Assembly: GCF_030124145.1 (NCBI RefSeq)
Contig: NZ_JASKMS010000002.1
Location: forward strand, 430,266-494,265
DNA length: 64,000 bases
From: Streptomyces sp. 378
Lineage (GTDB): Bacteria > Actinomycetota > Actinomycetes > Streptomycetales > Streptomycetaceae
Reading direction: 5' to 3'
Shown: positions 7,431 through 17,507 of the stretch, in pieces
Layout of the letters: every line of letters starts with the position of its first letter
Numbering within the stretch: position 1 is the stretch's first letter
Notes under the pieces: model-generated
Seen by the model: the letters and a program-made list of their open reading frames with translations, nothing else
Told to the model about the DNA's origin: nothing
The model's database searches: none
Made by a program: the position numbers and the translations under genes

Positions 7431-9506
7431 CTACTTGCGCTTAAGGCGGACGACGGTGGCGTCGAAATCTCCACTCAGACCGACCCGCAATCCGTGATGC
7501 AGCAGCACGGCCCCTCGGTGAACTTCGCCCGTTTCGAGGCATTCGTATGCCGCTGTCGGGTCGAGGCCGCGCAGCCGCAGCGCCGGGACAGGCTCGCCGT
7601 AGTGCTGCGCCTGGAGCCAGGCGAGGACGACGGTCTCCCCGCCGAGGACGTACTGCACGGCGCTCAGCCCGCCCTCCGGGGGCCGCAGCCGGTACAGGTC
7701 GCCGCGCTGCACCACGGGCCGGATCTCCTTGTAGAGCCCCACCCACCGCTCCGCCTCGGCGAGCTCTTCCGGCGTCCACCGCGTGAGGTCGCCGCCGACC
7801 CCGAGCACCCCGGCCATGGCGCTGACGAACCGGAACCGCAGCGAACTGGCCCGGTGGTTGAGCATGGCGTTCGGACTGTCGGTGACCCAGGCGGCCATGA
7901 CCCGGGCCGGGTGGAGCTGGCTGAAGCCGTGCTGGATGGCGAGCCGGTCGAGGGGGTCGGTGTTGTCGGAGGTCCACACCTGGTCCGTACGGCTCAGCAC
8001 CCCGAGGTCGATCCGGCCGCCGCCGCCCGAGCAGGACTCGAAGGCCACACCCGGGTGGGCGGCCCGCAGCCGGTCCAGCAGGGCGTACAGGCCGCGCACG
8101 TGGTCGACCCACAGCCGCTGCGGGTAGGGGTCGTCCGGCCACCCGGCGTCGGTGAAGCAGCGGTTGAAGTCCCACTTCACGTAGTCGACCGGAGCGCCGG
8201 AGAGGAGCCCGTCGAGCTGCTCCCACAGGTACTCCCGGACGTCCTCGCGAGCCAGGTTGAGGACGAGCTGATTGCGGAACTCCGTCCTCTTTCGTCCTGG
8301 TTGGTACTGCACCCAGTCGGGATGCGCCCGGTACAGGTCGCTGTCCGGGTTGACCATTTCGGGCTCGACCCAGATGCCGAACCGCATGCCGAGGCCGTGC
8401 ACGTGGTCGGCGAGCGGCTTCAGCCCGCCCGGGAAGCGGTCGGGGTTGGGGGTCCAGTCGCCGAGCCCGGCCCGGTCGCTGGTGCGCGCCCCGAACCAGC
8501 CGTCGTCGACCACGAACAGCTCGACGCCCAGGGCGGCGGCCCGCTCGGCGAGCGCCCGCTGCTGCTCCTCGGAGATGTCGAACTCGGTGGCCTCCCAGGA
8601 GTTGAACAGCACCGGCCGGTCCTGCTCGGCGTCCGGGATCACATACGCCCGCTGATAGGCGTGCCAGGCGCGGCTCGCCCCGCCGAAACCGCCGTCGCTC
8701 CAGAGCCCGGCGAAGACAGGGGTCGTGTACGACTCCCCGGTGCCGAGCATCAGCAGGCCGGAGTCGTCGTAGCCGGCCCCGCCGGTGATCTGCACGCGGG
8801 CGTCGGGGAGCCGGGCCACGGCGATGCGCCAGGAGCCGGACCAGCCGAGGGCGCAGCCGTAGACCTCGCCGTGCTCCTCGGTGGCGTCGGTGTCGAGGGC
8901 GACCCAGGGCAGGTGCTGGTGGGAGGTGTGGCCGCGGCGGCTGCCGATGACCTTCTCCCCGTGGGTGAGGCCGGAGCGCGTCAGCCGGGACTCGGCACCC
9001 CAGCGGCCGTGCAGCTGCGACAGTCGCCAGGCGTCCCGGTCGGGCAGGGTCCAGGTCGCGGAGTCGGTGCGCAGCAGCTCGACGGCCGGTCCCCGGTTGT
9101 CGACGGTCACCCAGCGCTCGACGACGTCCGCCCCGGAGCGCACCCGGTAGTGCAGCGTGACGGCCAGGTCACCGTCGCGGAACCGGAGCCGCAGCTCGTC
9201 GTCCTCCGTGTCGTGCCCCTCGAAGACCCACTCGGTGCCGCGCCGCTCGGCCGTGCGCACGGACAGGGCGGGGCGGACGAAACGGGGGCCGCCTTCGACC
9301 GGGTACTCCTCGCGTCCGTCGAGCGGGGACTCGAAGGGCCAGTAGTCCGGCAGCGGCCGCACGGCGAGGGCCTCGGCGTCGGCGAGCCCGATCCGGGGAC
9401 CCCAGTGCAGGTGCAGCAACTCGTCCCGGTCGGTGACATGGACGGCGTAGCTGCTGGCCGGCCCGGAGAGCACCCATGTACGACCGTCTTCGGAGATCTC
9501 CAGCAT
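7431..9506 (-). CDS. Alpha-galactosidase, GH36 family
   Basis: This 691-residue glycoside hydrolase cleaves terminal alpha-1,6-galactose from raffinose-type sugars or galactomannan. GH36 signatures are clear: NSWEATEFD, FVVDDGWFGAR, GIWVEPEMVNPDSDL, the nucleophile region DYVKWDFNR, CSGGGGRIDLG, and the acid/base region WTSDNTDPLDR. An N-terminal beta-sandwich and C-terminal beta domain flank the barrel as usual. No signal peptide is seen, so it acts on imported sugar. The start was set at the second of two consecutive ATGs, because GAGGG sits at a usable distance; earlier in-frame codons lack family similarity. It is divergent from the phosphatase gene. Confidence 0.93.
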   Translation of the reverse strand: MLEISEDGRTWVLSGPASSYAVHVTDRDELLHLHWGPRIGLADAEALAVRPLPDYWPFESPLDGREEYPVEGGPRFVRPALSVRTAERRGTEWVFEGHDTEDDELRLRFRDGDLAVTLHYRVRSGADVVERWVTVDNRGPAVELLRTDSATWTLPDRDAWRLSQLHGRWGAESRLTRSGLTHGEKVIGSRRGHTSHQHLPWVALDTDATEEHGEVYGCALGWSGSWRIAVARLPDARVQITGGAGYDDSGLLMLGTGESYTTPVFAGLWSDGGFGGASRAWHAYQRAYVIPDAEQDRPVLFNSWEATEFDISEEQQRALAERAAALGVELFVVDDGWFGARTSDRAGLGDWTPNPDRFPGGLKPLADHVHGLGMRFGIWVEPEMVNPDSDLYRAHPDWVQYQPGRKRTEFRNQLVLNLAREDVREYLWEQLDGLLSGAPVDYVKWDFNRCFTDAGWPDDPYPQRLWVDHVRGLYALLDRLRAAHPGVAFESCSGGGGRIDLGVLSRTDQVWTSDNTDPLDRLAIQHGFSQLHPARVMAAWVTDSPNAMLNHRASSLRFRFVSAMAGVLGVGGDLTRWTPEELAEAERWVGLYKEIRPVVQRGDLYRLRPPEGGLSAVQYVLGGETVVLAWLQAQHYGEPVPALRLRGLDPTAAYECLETGEVHRGAVLLHHGLRVGLSGDFDATVVRLKRK

Positions 9507-9685
9507 CATGCCCTCACAGATTCGAACAAGCCCGCTCAGGTGCGACCAGGCGGCAACATCATCGAGTGCGGTGGGGCCTCCGGGCAACGCCTGTGGACAA
9601 CTCATTGCCCCAGGCAGGCATGTCGTATCGTCGAGTGACGCCCGTCGACGAGCCGAGCCGGCGGCGCCGAAGGGGAGGAGCCCTC

Positions 9686-10483
9686 GTGACACAGCAGGTC
9701 CCGTCGACCGAGCCCGAGCTGGCCGGAGTGCGCAACTTCCGTGATGTGGGCGGACTTCCGACCGTGGACGGCCGGCGGGTGCGGCACGGAGTGCTGTTCC
9801 GCAGTGGCCATCTCGCCCACGCGACCGGGGAGGACGCCGCTTTCCTGACCACCCTGGGCCTGCACACGATCTTCGACTTCCGCAACGCGGCCGACCAGAA
9901 GCTCGAGGGGCCGGACGTCGAGCTGCCCGGCGTGCGCAATGTGAACCTGCCGCTGAGCGACCCGGCCGACGGCGCCGAGTTCTGGAAGATGGTCCGCGAC
10001 GGCGACCTGGACCAGCTGCGCGCGATCCTCGCCGACGGCAAGGGCGCGGACCGGATGATCGCCTCGTACCGCATGATCGTCAAGGAGCGCACGGGCGAGC
10101 ACTCCCGGGTGCTGCACGCGCTCGCGCAGGACAGCGTTCCCGCGTTGATGCACTGCGCGGCGGGCAAGGACCGCGCGGGTCTGTCCGTCGCGGTGACGCT
10201 GCTCGCGGTGGGCGTGGAGCGCGAGGCGATCGTCGAGGACTACCTGAAGTCGAACGCCAAGCACCGCCGCTACAAGGTGCACCGCAGCAGCTCCGTCGCC
10301 TCGGCCTACTCCCCCGAGGTCATGGAGCTGCTCAGCCCTCTCTTCGACGCGCGCGCCGAGTACTTGCAGACGGCCTTCGACACCATCGAGGAGACCTGGG
10401 GCGGGGTCGACGCCTATCTGGAGAAGGGACTGCGGCTCAGCCCGGAGACCCGGGAGCGGCTGCGCGAGCGGCTCCTCGACTGA
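9686..10483 (+). CDS. Tyrosine-protein phosphatase (PTP-like, DSP family)
   Basis: This 265-residue protein belongs to the Y_phosphatase3/lipid-phosphatase-like family. It opens with GVRNFRDVGGLPTVDGRRVR and LFRSGHLAHAT, the usual N-terminal signature, and has the CX5R catalytic loop HCAAGKDRAG around residues 155-164. Cys is the nucleophile and Arg binds phosphate. It could act on phosphotyrosine or phosphoinositides. The GTG start has AGGGGAGGAG six bases upstream. It stands alone on the plus strand. Cellular substrates are unknown. Confidence 0.9.
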   Translation: MTQQVPSTEPELAGVRNFRDVGGLPTVDGRRVRHGVLFRSGHLAHATGEDAAFLTTLGLHTIFDFRNAADQKLEGPDVELPGVRNVNLPLSDPADGAEFWKMVRDGDLDQLRAILADGKGADRMIASYRMIVKERTGEHSRVLHALAQDSVPALMHCAAGKDRAGLSVAVTLLAVGVEREAIVEDYLKSNAKHRRYKVHRSSSVASAYSPEVMELLSPLFDARAEYLQTAFDTIEETWGGVDAYLEKGLRLSPETRERLRERLLD

Positions 10484-10502
10484 GGCGCCGCCCGGGGAGT
10501 GG

Positions 10503-10622
10503 CTACTTCGCCCCGACCTCGAACAGCAGGTACACGAACGCGGCGAAGATGTGGCCGGCGATGAGGTAGACGAACAGCCTCACCCACAGGGCGCGGGGGA
10601 ACTTCTCCTCCAGGTCGCTCAT
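10503..10622 (-). CDS. DUF6126 small membrane protein
   Basis: A 39-residue ORF too short for most gene callers. It starts MSDLEEKFPRALWVRLFVYL and continues through a single hydrophobic helix (about residues 14-34) to FEVGAK. The ATG overlaps the TGA of the XRE-cupin regulator (ATGA), so it is translationally coupled. It matches the DUF6126 family that in Streptomyces regularly sits behind such a regulator. It is probably an inner-membrane partner of the regulator or of the neighbouring lipid pathway. Function is unknown. Confidence 0.8.
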   Translation of the reverse strand: MSDLEEKFPRALWVRLFVYLIAGHIFAAFVYLLFEVGAK

Positions 10623-11263
10623 GACAGGTCTCCGGGGGTGGGGCCCAGGCACAGGGCGGCCGTGGGGCTCTGCAGCAGGGTGTGGACGAACAGCAGCTCG
10701 ACGCCGTCGTGGTCCTCGGCGGCGATCCGGTGCGGGGTGAGCGAGTCGAAGTGGGCGCTGTCGCCGGCCGCCAGCCGGTGGGTGGTGTCACCGAGGCGCA
10801 GCCGCAGCCGGCCGCGCAGCACATGCAGCCACTCCTCACCGGGATGGACGCGCACGACGTCGCCCTGGGAGCCGTAGGGGACGTGGACGCGCAGGGCCTG
10901 CATCCCGCGGCCGGGGGCACCGGCCTGCCAGTACGTCCAGCCGCCCGCCACGGTCGGTTCCATGTCGGCCGCGCGGATGACGGCGTCCCGGCCGACGACC
11001 GTCTCACCGAGCAGCTCGGCGACCGTCGTACCGTAGACACGGGCGAGTGCGAGCAGCATCGGCAGCGAGGGCTGGCGCTGCCCGGTCTCCAGTCGGGAGA
11101 GATGGGCGGGCGACAGCCCGGCGGCGCGGGCCGCGGCCTCCAGCGTCAGGGAGGCCTGCCGTCTCAGTGCCCGTAGCCGGGGCGCGACGGCGGGCAGCGC
11201 ACCGGCCGCCGGTTCGCCCGGCGAGTCGGCCCCGTGGGGCCGCTCGGTCTCGGAGGAGCTCAT
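10619..11263 (-). CDS. XRE-family regulator with cupin sensor domain
   Basis: This 214-residue transcription factor has a disordered N-terminus (1-25), then a helix-turn-helix at about 28-85 (RLRALRRQASLTLEAAARAAGLSPAHLSRLETGQRQPSL) and a C-terminal cupin barrel at about 128-205 (HPGEEWLHVLRG, LAAGDSAHFD) that probably binds a small ligand or metal. The ATG is preceded by GAATGGAGGC. Two perfect dyads lie just upstream at 11283-11320, fitting autoregulation. It sits at the downstream end of the hopanoid block and is coupled to the DUF6126 gene, so it may sense a lipid or amine product. That is inference. Confidence 0.9.
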   Translation of the reverse strand: MSSSETERPHGADSPGEPAAGALPAVAPRLRALRRQASLTLEAAARAAGLSPAHLSRLETGQRQPSLPMLLALARVYGTTVAELLGETVVGRDAVIRAADMEPTVAGGWTYWQAGAPGRGMQALRVHVPYGSQGDVVRVHPGEEWLHVLRGRLRLRLGDTTHRLAAGDSAHFDSLTPHRIAAEDHDGVELLFVHTLLQSPTAALCLGPTPGDLS

Positions 11264-11281
11264 GCCTCCATTCAGTCGGAC

Positions 11282-11321
11282 CTTTGCCTCACCGGCAAAT
11301 TTTTTGCCTCCCAGGCAAAAA
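11282..11321. promoter_or_regulatory. Tandem dyads TTTGCC..GGCAAA, probable XRE operator
   Basis: Two palindromes sit almost back to back: TTTGCCTCACCGGCAAA and TTTTGCCTCCCAGGCAAAA. Both share the half site TTTGCC and are centred about 20 bp apart, that is, two helical turns, so two dimers would bind on one face. They overlap the promoter region of the XRE-cupin gene. The second could also fold as a weak terminator for the aminotransferase transcript, but the AT-rich spacing argues for an operator. Confidence 0.65.
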
Positions 11322-11338
11322 TGCGGACGAGCGGAGTC

Positions 11339-12754
11339 TCAGCGGTTGGCGACGGCCTGCTTGACGAGCGTCTTGCCGAAGTCCCACACCAGCCCGCCGT
11401 TGTGCGCGTCGTCCATCACGGCCGTGAAGGCGTCGACGAACCGGTCCACCTCCCGCTCGCCGATGATCAGCGGCGGAATCAGCTTGATCACCTCCAGGTG
11501 ATCGCCGGAGACCTGGGTGAGGATCCGGTGCTTCTGCAGCAGCGGCACGACGACCATCTGGGCGAAGAGCCCCTTGCGGGCGGTCTGGAGCATGGCCCAG
11601 CGGCTGCGCAGCTTCAGCGACTTCGGCCGGCCGAACTCGATGCCGATCATCAGGCCCCGGCCGCGGACCTCGGCGAGCATCTCGTACTTCTCGGTGAGCG
11701 CCGCGAGCCGGGATCTGAGCTGCTCCCCGGTGGCCCGGACGTTCGCGACGATCTGCTCGTTCTCCATCACCGACAGCACCGCGAGGCCCGCAGCCATCGC
11801 CTGCGCGTTCGATCCGAAGCTCGCCGAGTGGACGAGCACCCGGTCCATGGACGAGTAGACCTTCTTGAAGATCCAGTCCTTGCCGATCGTGGCGCCGACC
11901 GGCACATAGCCGCCGGAGAGCGCCTTGGCCACGCACACGAGGTCGGGTTCCACTCCCTCCTCGTGCTGATAGCCGTAGAAGTCGCCGGTCCGGCCGAGGC
12001 CGGTCTGCACCTCGTCGGCGATGAGCAGCGCCTTGTGCCGGTGCAGCAGTTCCTGGGCGGCCCGGAGCCAGCCGGGCGGGCCCTCCAGGACGCCCTTGCC
12101 CTGGATCGGCTCGACGATCAGCGCGGCGACGTCGCCCTTCTTCAGCTCCCTCTCCAGCGCGTCGAGATCGCCGAGCGGTACGGCCGTGTCCGGCAGCAGT
12201 GGGGCGAAGCCGTCCCGGAAGGCGGATTCGCCGTTCACCGAGAGGGAGCCGGTGGTCAGGCCGTGGAAGGCGTGCGCGCAGTACAGGACCCTGGGTCTGC
12301 CGGTGACGGACCGGGCGAACTTCAGGGCCCCTTCGACGGCCTCGGTGCCGCTGTTGCCGAAGAACACCCGGTCCAGGTGGGGACTGTGCGCGAGCAGCTT
12401 CTCGGCCAGCAGGCCGGGCAGCGGCTGGCAGTCGAACCGGGTGAGGTCGGCGAGAGAGGCGTCCAGCACGTCGTGCAGCGCCTTGCGCACGACGGGGTGG
12501 TGACGGCCGAGCCCCATCACCCCGAAGCCGGCGAGCATGTCCAGGTAGTCGTTGCCGTCCGCGTCGTAGAAGTAGGCGCCCTCGGCGCGCTCGTACACCT
12601 TGTCGAAGCCGATGGTGTGCAGCATGCGCGGGAGCTGGTGGTTGAGGTAGCGGGTGTGCAGCTCGTAGCGCTCGGCTCCGCGCTCGGCCAGCAGTGTGCC
12701 GAGGTCGAACTCCCCGGCCTGCGACGACTCCGGCGCGGACTCGGCGGTTGTCAT
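11339..12754 (-). CDS. Class-III aminotransferase of the hopanoid cluster (HpnO-like)
   Basis: This 471-residue PLP enzyme has [13 protein letters not shown] (158-170), [11 protein letters not shown] (247-257) and the Schiff-base lysine in [13 protein letters not shown] (Lys277). It resembles ornithine/acetylornithine-type transaminases but is longer, with a C-terminal extension. Placed last in the hopanoid operon with a 4-bp ATGA overlap to dxs, it is the likely HpnO equivalent, which installs the amino group of aminobacteriohopanetriol. The HpnO assignment rests on context, not on a diagnostic residue. Confidence 0.85.
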   Translation of the reverse strand: MTTAESAPESSQAGEFDLGTLLAERGAERYELHTRYLNHQLPRMLHTIGFDKVYERAEGAYFYDADGNDYLDMLAGFGVMGLGRHHPVVRKALHDVLDASLADLTRFDCQPLPGLLAEKLLAHSPHLDRVFFGNSGTEAVEGALKFARSVTGRPRVLYCAHAFHGLTTGSLSVNGESAFRDGFAPLLPDTAVPLGDLDALERELKKGDVAALIVEPIQGKGVLEGPPGWLRAAQELLHRHKALLIADEVQTGLGRTGDFYGYQHEEGVEPDLVCVAKALSGGYVPVGATIGKDWIFKKVYSSMDRVLVHSASFGSNAQAMAAGLAVLSVMENEQIVANVRATGEQLRSRLAALTEKYEMLAEVRGRGLMIGIEFGRPKSLKLRSRWAMLQTARKGLFAQMVVVPLLQKHRILTQVSGDHLEVIKLIPPLIIGEREVDRFVDAFTAVMDDAHNGGLVWDFGKTLVKQAVANR

Positions 12755-14646
12755 TCCTGTGGCTCCTTGGACAGCTCTTCCTTGACGGTCAGGCTCGCGC
12801 TGATCCGTCCGGCGACCTCGACGGGTGTCAGGCCGATGTCGGCGAGCACCTCACCGCGCTTGGCGTGCGCGAGGAACTGCTCGGGGATGCCGAACCGCCG
12901 TACCGGCACGTCGACGTCGGCGTCACCCAGGGCCAGCGCCACGGCCGAACCGACCCCGGCCGCGCGGCTGTTGTCCTCGACCACGGCGACCAGGCGGTGT
13001 TCGGCGGCCAGGCCCGTCAGCGCCGGGTCGACGGGCTTGACCCAGCGAGGGTCGACGACGGTGCAGCCGATGCCGCGCGCTTCGAGCAGCTCGGCGGCCT
13101 GGAGGCAGACCGGCGCCAGCACGCCGACGGCCACCAGGAGGACCTGCGGCGCAGACGATCGGTGCAGCACGTCCAGTCCGCCCACCCGGTCCACGGCCGG
13201 GATCGAGGGGCCGACGGACTCCTTCGGGAACCGCAGCAGCGTCGGCGCGTCGTCGACGGCGACGGCCTCACGCAGCTGGGCGCGCAGCTGGTCGGCGTCC
13301 CGGGGCGCGGCGATCCGCAGACCGGGCACGACCTGGAGGACGGACATGTCCCACATGCCGTTGTGGGAGGCCCCGTCGACACCGGTGATCCCGGCCCGGT
13401 CCAGGACGAAAGTCACCCCGCAGCGGTGCAGGGCGACGTCCATGAGCAGCTGGTCGAAGGCGCGGTTGAGGAAGGTGGCGTAGACGGCGACGACCGGGTG
13501 CAGGCCGCCCGTCGCCAGTCCCGCCGCGGACACGGCCGCGTGCTGCTCCGCGATGCCGACGTCCCAGACGCGGTCCGGGAACCGCTCGGCGAAGGTGCCG
13601 AGACCGACCGGGTGCAGCATGGCGGCGGTGATCGCCACCACGTCCTGGCGTTCCTCGCCGATCCGGACGATCTCCTCGCCGAACACCGAGGTCCAGGAGG
13701 GACCACCCGTCGGGGACAGCGGTGCGCAGGTCAGCGGGTCCATGACGCCGACGGTGTGGAAGTGGTCCTCGTCGTGGGCGAGGGCGGGCTCGTAGCCGCG
13801 GCCCTTCTCCGTGAGGCAGTGGACGAGCACCGGTCCGTGGAAGCGTTTCGCACGCCGCAGCGCGGACTCCACGGCCCCGATGTCGTGCCCGTCGATCGGC
13901 CCCACGTACTTCAGGCCCAGGTCCTCGAACAGGCCCTGCGGGGCGAACGCGTCCTTGAAGCCCTTCTTCGCGCCGTGCAGGGCCTCGTAGAGGGTGTGGC
14001 CGACCAGGGGCGTGCCCTGGAGGAGGTCCTTGCCCCAGGCCAGGACCCGCTCGTAGCCGTCGGTCGTGCGCAGCGTCGCGAGGTGGTCGGCGAGACCGCC
14101 GATGGTGGGGGCGTAGGAGCGTTCGTTGTCGTTGACGACGATGATCAGCGGACGGTCCTTGGCGGCCGCGATGTTGTTCAGCGCCTCCCAGGCCATGCCT
14201 CCGGTGAGGGCGCCGTCGCCGATGACCGCGACGACATGGCCCTTCTCGCCCCGCACCTGGCGTGCCTTGGCGAGCCCGTCGGCCCAGCCGAGGGCGGTGG
14301 AGGCATGGCTGTTCTCGATGACGTCGTGCTCGGACTCCTCGCGTGAGGGGTAGCCGGACAGGCCGCCCTTGCCGCGCAGCTTGGAGAAGTCCTGGCGTCC
14401 GGTCAGCAGTTTGTGGACGTAGCTCTGGTGGCCGGTGTCCCACAGGATGCGGTCGACCGGCGACTCGAAGACCCGGTGCAGGGCGACGGTCAGCTCCACC
14501 ACGCCCAGGTTGGGTCCGAGGTGGCCGCCGGTCCGGGCCACCGCGTGCACCAGGAACTCACGGATCTCTTCGGACAGTTCTCCCAGTTCCGCCTCGGACA
14601 GCGCCTTCAGGTCGTGTGGTCCCCGGATGCTCTCCAGAATCGTCAC
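12751..14646 (-). CDS. dxs: 1-deoxy-D-xylulose-5-phosphate synthase
   Basis: This 631-residue, TPP-dependent first enzyme of the MEP pathway joins pyruvate and glyceraldehyde-3-phosphate. It shows GGHLGPNLG (40-48), the TPP/Mg motif [16 protein letters not shown] (143-158), the transketolase middle domain and the GIAEQHAA segment. The true start is the GTG giving [10 protein letters not shown]; longer in-frame sequence upstream lacks family similarity, and GAAGGGGG precedes the GTG. It sits between ispG and the aminotransferase, with an ATGA overlap to the latter. Dxs is usually the flux-controlling MEP step; this is probably a cluster-specific second copy feeding hopanoids. Confidence 0.95.
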   Translation of the reverse strand: MTILESIRGPHDLKALSEAELGELSEEIREFLVHAVARTGGHLGPNLGVVELTVALHRVFESPVDRILWDTGHQSYVHKLLTGRQDFSKLRGKGGLSGYPSREESEHDVIENSHASTALGWADGLAKARQVRGEKGHVVAVIGDGALTGGMAWEALNNIAAAKDRPLIIVVNDNERSYAPTIGGLADHLATLRTTDGYERVLAWGKDLLQGTPLVGHTLYEALHGAKKGFKDAFAPQGLFEDLGLKYVGPIDGHDIGAVESALRRAKRFHGPVLVHCLTEKGRGYEPALAHDEDHFHTVGVMDPLTCAPLSPTGGPSWTSVFGEEIVRIGEERQDVVAITAAMLHPVGLGTFAERFPDRVWDVGIAEQHAAVSAAGLATGGLHPVVAVYATFLNRAFDQLLMDVALHRCGVTFVLDRAGITGVDGASHNGMWDMSVLQVVPGLRIAAPRDADQLRAQLREAVAVDDAPTLLRFPKESVGPSIPAVDRVGGLDVLHRSSAPQVLLVAVGVLAPVCLQAAELLEARGIGCTVVDPRWVKPVDPALTGLAAEHRLVAVVEDNSRAAGVGSAVALALGDADVDVPVRRFGIPEQFLAHAKRGEVLADIGLTPVEVAGRISASLTVKEELSKEPQE

Positions 14647-14675
14647 GCTCGGGCCCCCTTCGCATTCCGTGCTGC

Positions 14676-15833
14676 TCAGCTCACGGTGACGGCCGGCTCC
14701 CCCGGCCCCACGCCGTCCTGCTCCATCTGCTCGGCGATCTTCATCGCCTCGTCGATCAGCGTTTCCACGATCCTGGACTCGGGGACGGTCTTGATGACCT
14801 CGCCCTTGACGAAGATCTGCCCCTTGCCGTTGCCGGAGGCGACCCCCAGATCGGCCTCCCGCGCCTCGCCGGGCCCGTTGACCACACACCCCATGACGGC
14901 GACCCGCAGCGGCACCTCCATGCCGTCGAGTCCCGCCGTGACCTCCTCAGCCAGCTTGTAGACGTCGACCTGGGCGCGACCGCAGGACGGGCACGAGACG
15001 ATCTCCAGCCGGCGCTCCTTGAGCCCGAGGGACTGGAGGATCTGGATGCCGACCTTTACCTCCTCGGCCGGCGGCGCGGACAGCGACACCCGGATCGTGT
15101 CGCCGATGCCCCGGGACAGCAGCGCGCCGAACGCCACCGCCGACTTGATCGTGCCCTGGAACGCGGGCCCCGCCTCGGTCACGCCCAGGTGCAGCGGGTA
15201 GTCGCACTGCTCGGCGAGCTGCCGGTAGGCCTCGATCATGACGACCGGGTCGTTGTGCTTGACGGAGATCTTGATGTCCCGGAAGCCGTGCTCCTCGAAC
15301 AGGGACGCCTCCCACAGCGCGCTCTCGACGAGGGCCTCCGGGGTGGCCTTGCCGTACTTCTGGAGCAGGCGCCGGTCCAGTGATCCGGCGTTGACGCCGA
15401 TGCGGATCGGGGTGCCGCGGTCCTTCGCCGCCTGGGCGATCTCCTTGATCCGGTCGTCGAACTGCTTGATGTTGCCCGGGTTGACGCGGACCGCCGCGCA
15501 GCCCGCCTCGATGGCGGCGAACACGTACTTCGGCTGGAAGTGGATGTCCGCGATCACCGGGATCTGCGACTTGCGGGCGATGGTCGCCAGCGCGTCCGCG
15601 TCGTCCTGGGTGGGGCAGGCGACCCGGACGATCTGGCAGCCGGACGCGGTCAGCTCCGCGATCTGCTGCAGGGTGGCGCCGATGTCCGACGTGCGGGTCG
15701 TCGTCATCGACTGCACCGACACCGGGGCCCCGCCCCCGACCGCCACCGGACCGACCTGGATCCGGCGCGAGACGCGCCGCTCCGCGACCGGCCGGACCGG
15801 TACCTCGGGGACGCCCAGCTCAATGGCGGTCAT
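14676..15833 (-). CDS. ispG: 4-hydroxy-3-methylbut-2-en-1-yl diphosphate synthase (GcpE)
   Basis: This 385-residue iron-sulfur enzyme makes HMBPP from MEcPP in the MEP pathway. Conserved features are [14 protein letters not shown] near the N-terminus, [25 protein letters not shown], and the [4Fe-4S] cysteines in [11 protein letters not shown] and [11 protein letters not shown]. It lies 4 bases after hpnH and 29 bases before dxs, so the three are co-transcribed. With dxs, it gives the cluster two MEP-pathway steps dedicated to hopanoid supply. Confidence 0.95.
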   Translation of the reverse strand: MTAIELGVPEVPVRPVAERRVSRRIQVGPVAVGGGAPVSVQSMTTTRTSDIGATLQQIAELTASGCQIVRVACPTQDDADALATIARKSQIPVIADIHFQPKYVFAAIEAGCAAVRVNPGNIKQFDDRIKEIAQAAKDRGTPIRIGVNAGSLDRRLLQKYGKATPEALVESALWEASLFEEHGFRDIKISVKHNDPVVMIEAYRQLAEQCDYPLHLGVTEAGPAFQGTIKSAVAFGALLSRGIGDTIRVSLSAPPAEEVKVGIQILQSLGLKERRLEIVSCPSCGRAQVDVYKLAEEVTAGLDGMEVPLRVAVMGCVVNGPGEAREADLGVASGNGKGQIFVKGEVIKTVPESRIVETLIDEAMKIAEQMEQDGVGPGEPAVTVS

Positions 15834-15837
15834 GGCC

Positions 15838-16860
15838 TCACTCCCGGTTCCCGGAGACCGTCTCGCGCATGGCGCGCAGGGACTCCTTCAGCGATCCCAT
15901 GGTGGCGAGGACGGCCGTGGGCTCGTAGCCGCAGTGCGCCATGCAGTTGGCGCAGCGCGGGTCCTTGCCGCGGCCGTACTTGTCCCAGTCGGTGTCCTCG
16001 ACGAGCTCCCGGTACGTCGGCACGTACCCGTCGCTCATCAGGTAGCAGGGGCGCTGCCAACCGAAGAGCGAGTAGTTGGGGATCGCCCACGCCGTGCACG
16101 GGAAGTCGACCTTGCCCTCCAGGAAGTCCAGGAAGAGCGGGGAGTGGTTGAGCCGCCAGCGCCGCCGGTTGCCGCCCGAGAAGGCCTTCTTGAACAGCTC
16201 CCGGGTCTGCTCCACGCCGAGGAAGTGCTCCTGGTCGGGGGCCTTCTCGTAGGCGTAGGCGGGAGAGATCATCATCTCGTCGACCCGGAGGTCGTCGTTG
16301 AGGAAGTTCAGCACCTCGATGATGGTCTGCGGGGTGTCGGTGTTGAAGAAGGTCGAGTTGGTGGTGACCCGGAAGCCGCGCCGCTTGGCCTCCTTGATCG
16401 CCTCCACGGCCTCGTCGAACACGCCCTCCTTGGCGACCGACTCGTCGTGCCGCTCGCGCAGCCCGTCGATGTGCACCGCGAAGGCGAAGTAGGGCGACGG
16501 CGTGAAGTGGTCCATCTTCTTGCGCAGCAGCATCGCGTTGGTGCAGAGGAAGACGTACTTCCGCTTGGCCACCAGCTGACGCACGATCTCGTCGATCTGC
16601 GGGTGCATCAGCGGCTCACCACCGGCGATGGACACCATCGGGGCACCGGACTCCATGACCGCCCCCACGGCCTGGGCGACGGGCATCCGCTGTTTCAGCA
16701 CCCCGGCCGGATGCTGGATCTTGCCGCACCCCTCGCACTTGAGGTTGCAGGCGAACAGCGGCTCCAGCTCCACGATCAGCGGAAACTTGTCCCGTCGGCG
16801 GATCTTCTGTTCAGCCAAGTATGTAGCGACCTTGATGGACTGTCGGAGCGGCATGGCCAT
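15838..16860 (-). CDS. hpnH: Adenosyl-hopene transferase HpnH (radical SAM)
   Basis: This 340-residue radical SAM enzyme adds the 5'-deoxyadenosyl group to hopene, forming adenosylhopane, the first step of C35 side-chain building. The radical SAM cluster motif CNLKCEGC has Cys38, Cys42 and Cys45, with the CxxxCxxC spacing. A C-terminal SPASM-like cysteine group ([15 protein letters not shown]) is present. The start was set at the ATG eight bases after AGGAGG; a longer in-frame start (16899) would lie in intergenic sequence. It follows the phosphorylase gene by 5 bases. Confidence 0.95.
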   Translation of the reverse strand: MAMPLRQSIKVATYLAEQKIRRRDKFPLIVELEPLFACNLKCEGCGKIQHPAGVLKQRMPVAQAVGAVMESGAPMVSIAGGEPLMHPQIDEIVRQLVAKRKYVFLCTNAMLLRKKMDHFTPSPYFAFAVHIDGLRERHDESVAKEGVFDEAVEAIKEAKRRGFRVTTNSTFFNTDTPQTIIEVLNFLNDDLRVDEMMISPAYAYEKAPDQEHFLGVEQTRELFKKAFSGGNRRRWRLNHSPLFLDFLEGKVDFPCTAWAIPNYSLFGWQRPCYLMSDGYVPTYRELVEDTDWDKYGRGKDPRCANCMAHCGYEPTAVLATMGSLKESLRAMRETVSGNRE

Positions 16861-16865
16861 CTGGC

Positions 16866-17507
16866 TCACCTCCTGGGGAGCAGCAAGGAACGGTGCCATT
16901 CAAAGAAAGCGGGAAGGACGGAACGAAGAACGCGGAAAGCCGATATTCCACCGCGTACCGTGCCGATCCGGACGAGTTCATGTTCAGGGGCGTCCACGAC
17001 CACCCGGACGGCCGCAACCGGGCGCTCGCCCACGCGCACGGCGCTCAGGAGCGTGACGGCGGACTCCATGTCGACCGCGATCGCCCCCGTCGCGCGCAGA
17101 GCGGACCGTTCGGGGCCGCGCACGACGTGGTCGGAGCCGGTGAGCGGGCCGGTGTGCACGGTCCGCCCGGGCAGTGCGCGGGCCAGTTCCCCGACCAGCA
17201 GGCCGGTCCCGACGCAGGGGGTCGTGCCGCGTGGGCCGCGGGTCTCCTCGGCGACGACCAGATCGCCGGGGTGCATGCCCGGCGCGAGCCCGGCGCAGAA
17301 TCCGGTGGCCAGCACGGCGGCGTCACGCAGGGCAGGGTCGGCCAGCACGCGGGTGACGGCCCGTTCGGCGGCGACCGGTCCCATGCCCGTCCGCAGCACC
17401 GTGACCGGCCCGCCGGCCCCGCCGCGGCCGCCCGCGCGCAGGGCGAACTGCTCGATGCCGAGCGCGCAGGCGATCAGCAGCGGGGCCGGGGCGGGCTGTG
17501 CGCTCAT
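16866..17507 (-). CDS. hpnG: Hopanoid-associated nucleoside phosphorylase (HpnG-like)
   Basis: This 213-residue protein belongs to the phosphorylase/nucleosidase superfamily (PNP_UDP_1). It has VTVLRTGMGPVAAERAV, the GFCAGLAPGMHPGDLVVAEE region and AVDMESAVTLL, where the Glu of the DMES segment contacts ribose. HpnG removes adenine from adenosylhopane to give ribosylhopane, acting directly after HpnH, and the gene order supports this. The ATG overlaps the TGA of shc (ATGA). Longer in-frame sequence upstream is the shadow of shc. Short for the family but complete. Confidence 0.88.
   Translation of the reverse strand: MSAQPAPAPLLIACALGIEQFALRAGGRGGAGGPVTVLRTGMGPVAAERAVTRVLADPALRDAAVLATGFCAGLAPGMHPGDLVVAEETRGPRGTTPCVGTGLLVGELARALPGRTVHTGPLTGSDHVVRGPERSALRATGAIAVDMESAVTLLSAVRVGERPVAAVRVVVDAPEHELVRIGTVRGGISAFRVLRSVLPAFFEWHRSLLLPRR

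Noticed and set aside
7240..7497. 85-codon plus-strand ORF in the promoter region before the M23 gene
   Set aside because: Codon third positions are not GC-biased, it overlaps the alpha-galactosidase stop, and it lies in an AT-richer promoter segment.
7494..9638. 714-codon plus-strand ORF opposite alpha-galactosidase
   Set aside because: It is the mirror frame of a gene with full GH36 motifs.
11234..13483. 749-codon plus-strand ORF over the aminotransferase and dxs
   Set aside because: It is antisense to two clear enzyme genes. Composition (His, Val, Gly, Arg rich) is typical of high-GC shadow frames, with no domain recognised.
12694..14346. 550-codon plus-strand ORF opposite dxs
   Set aside because: It is the mirror frame of dxs with no recognisable protein features.
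16861..16899. Longer hpnH start (MAPFLAAPQEV)
   Set aside because: It would place the AGGAGG inside the coding region and 13 non-conserved residues upstream. The internal ATG has ideal spacing.
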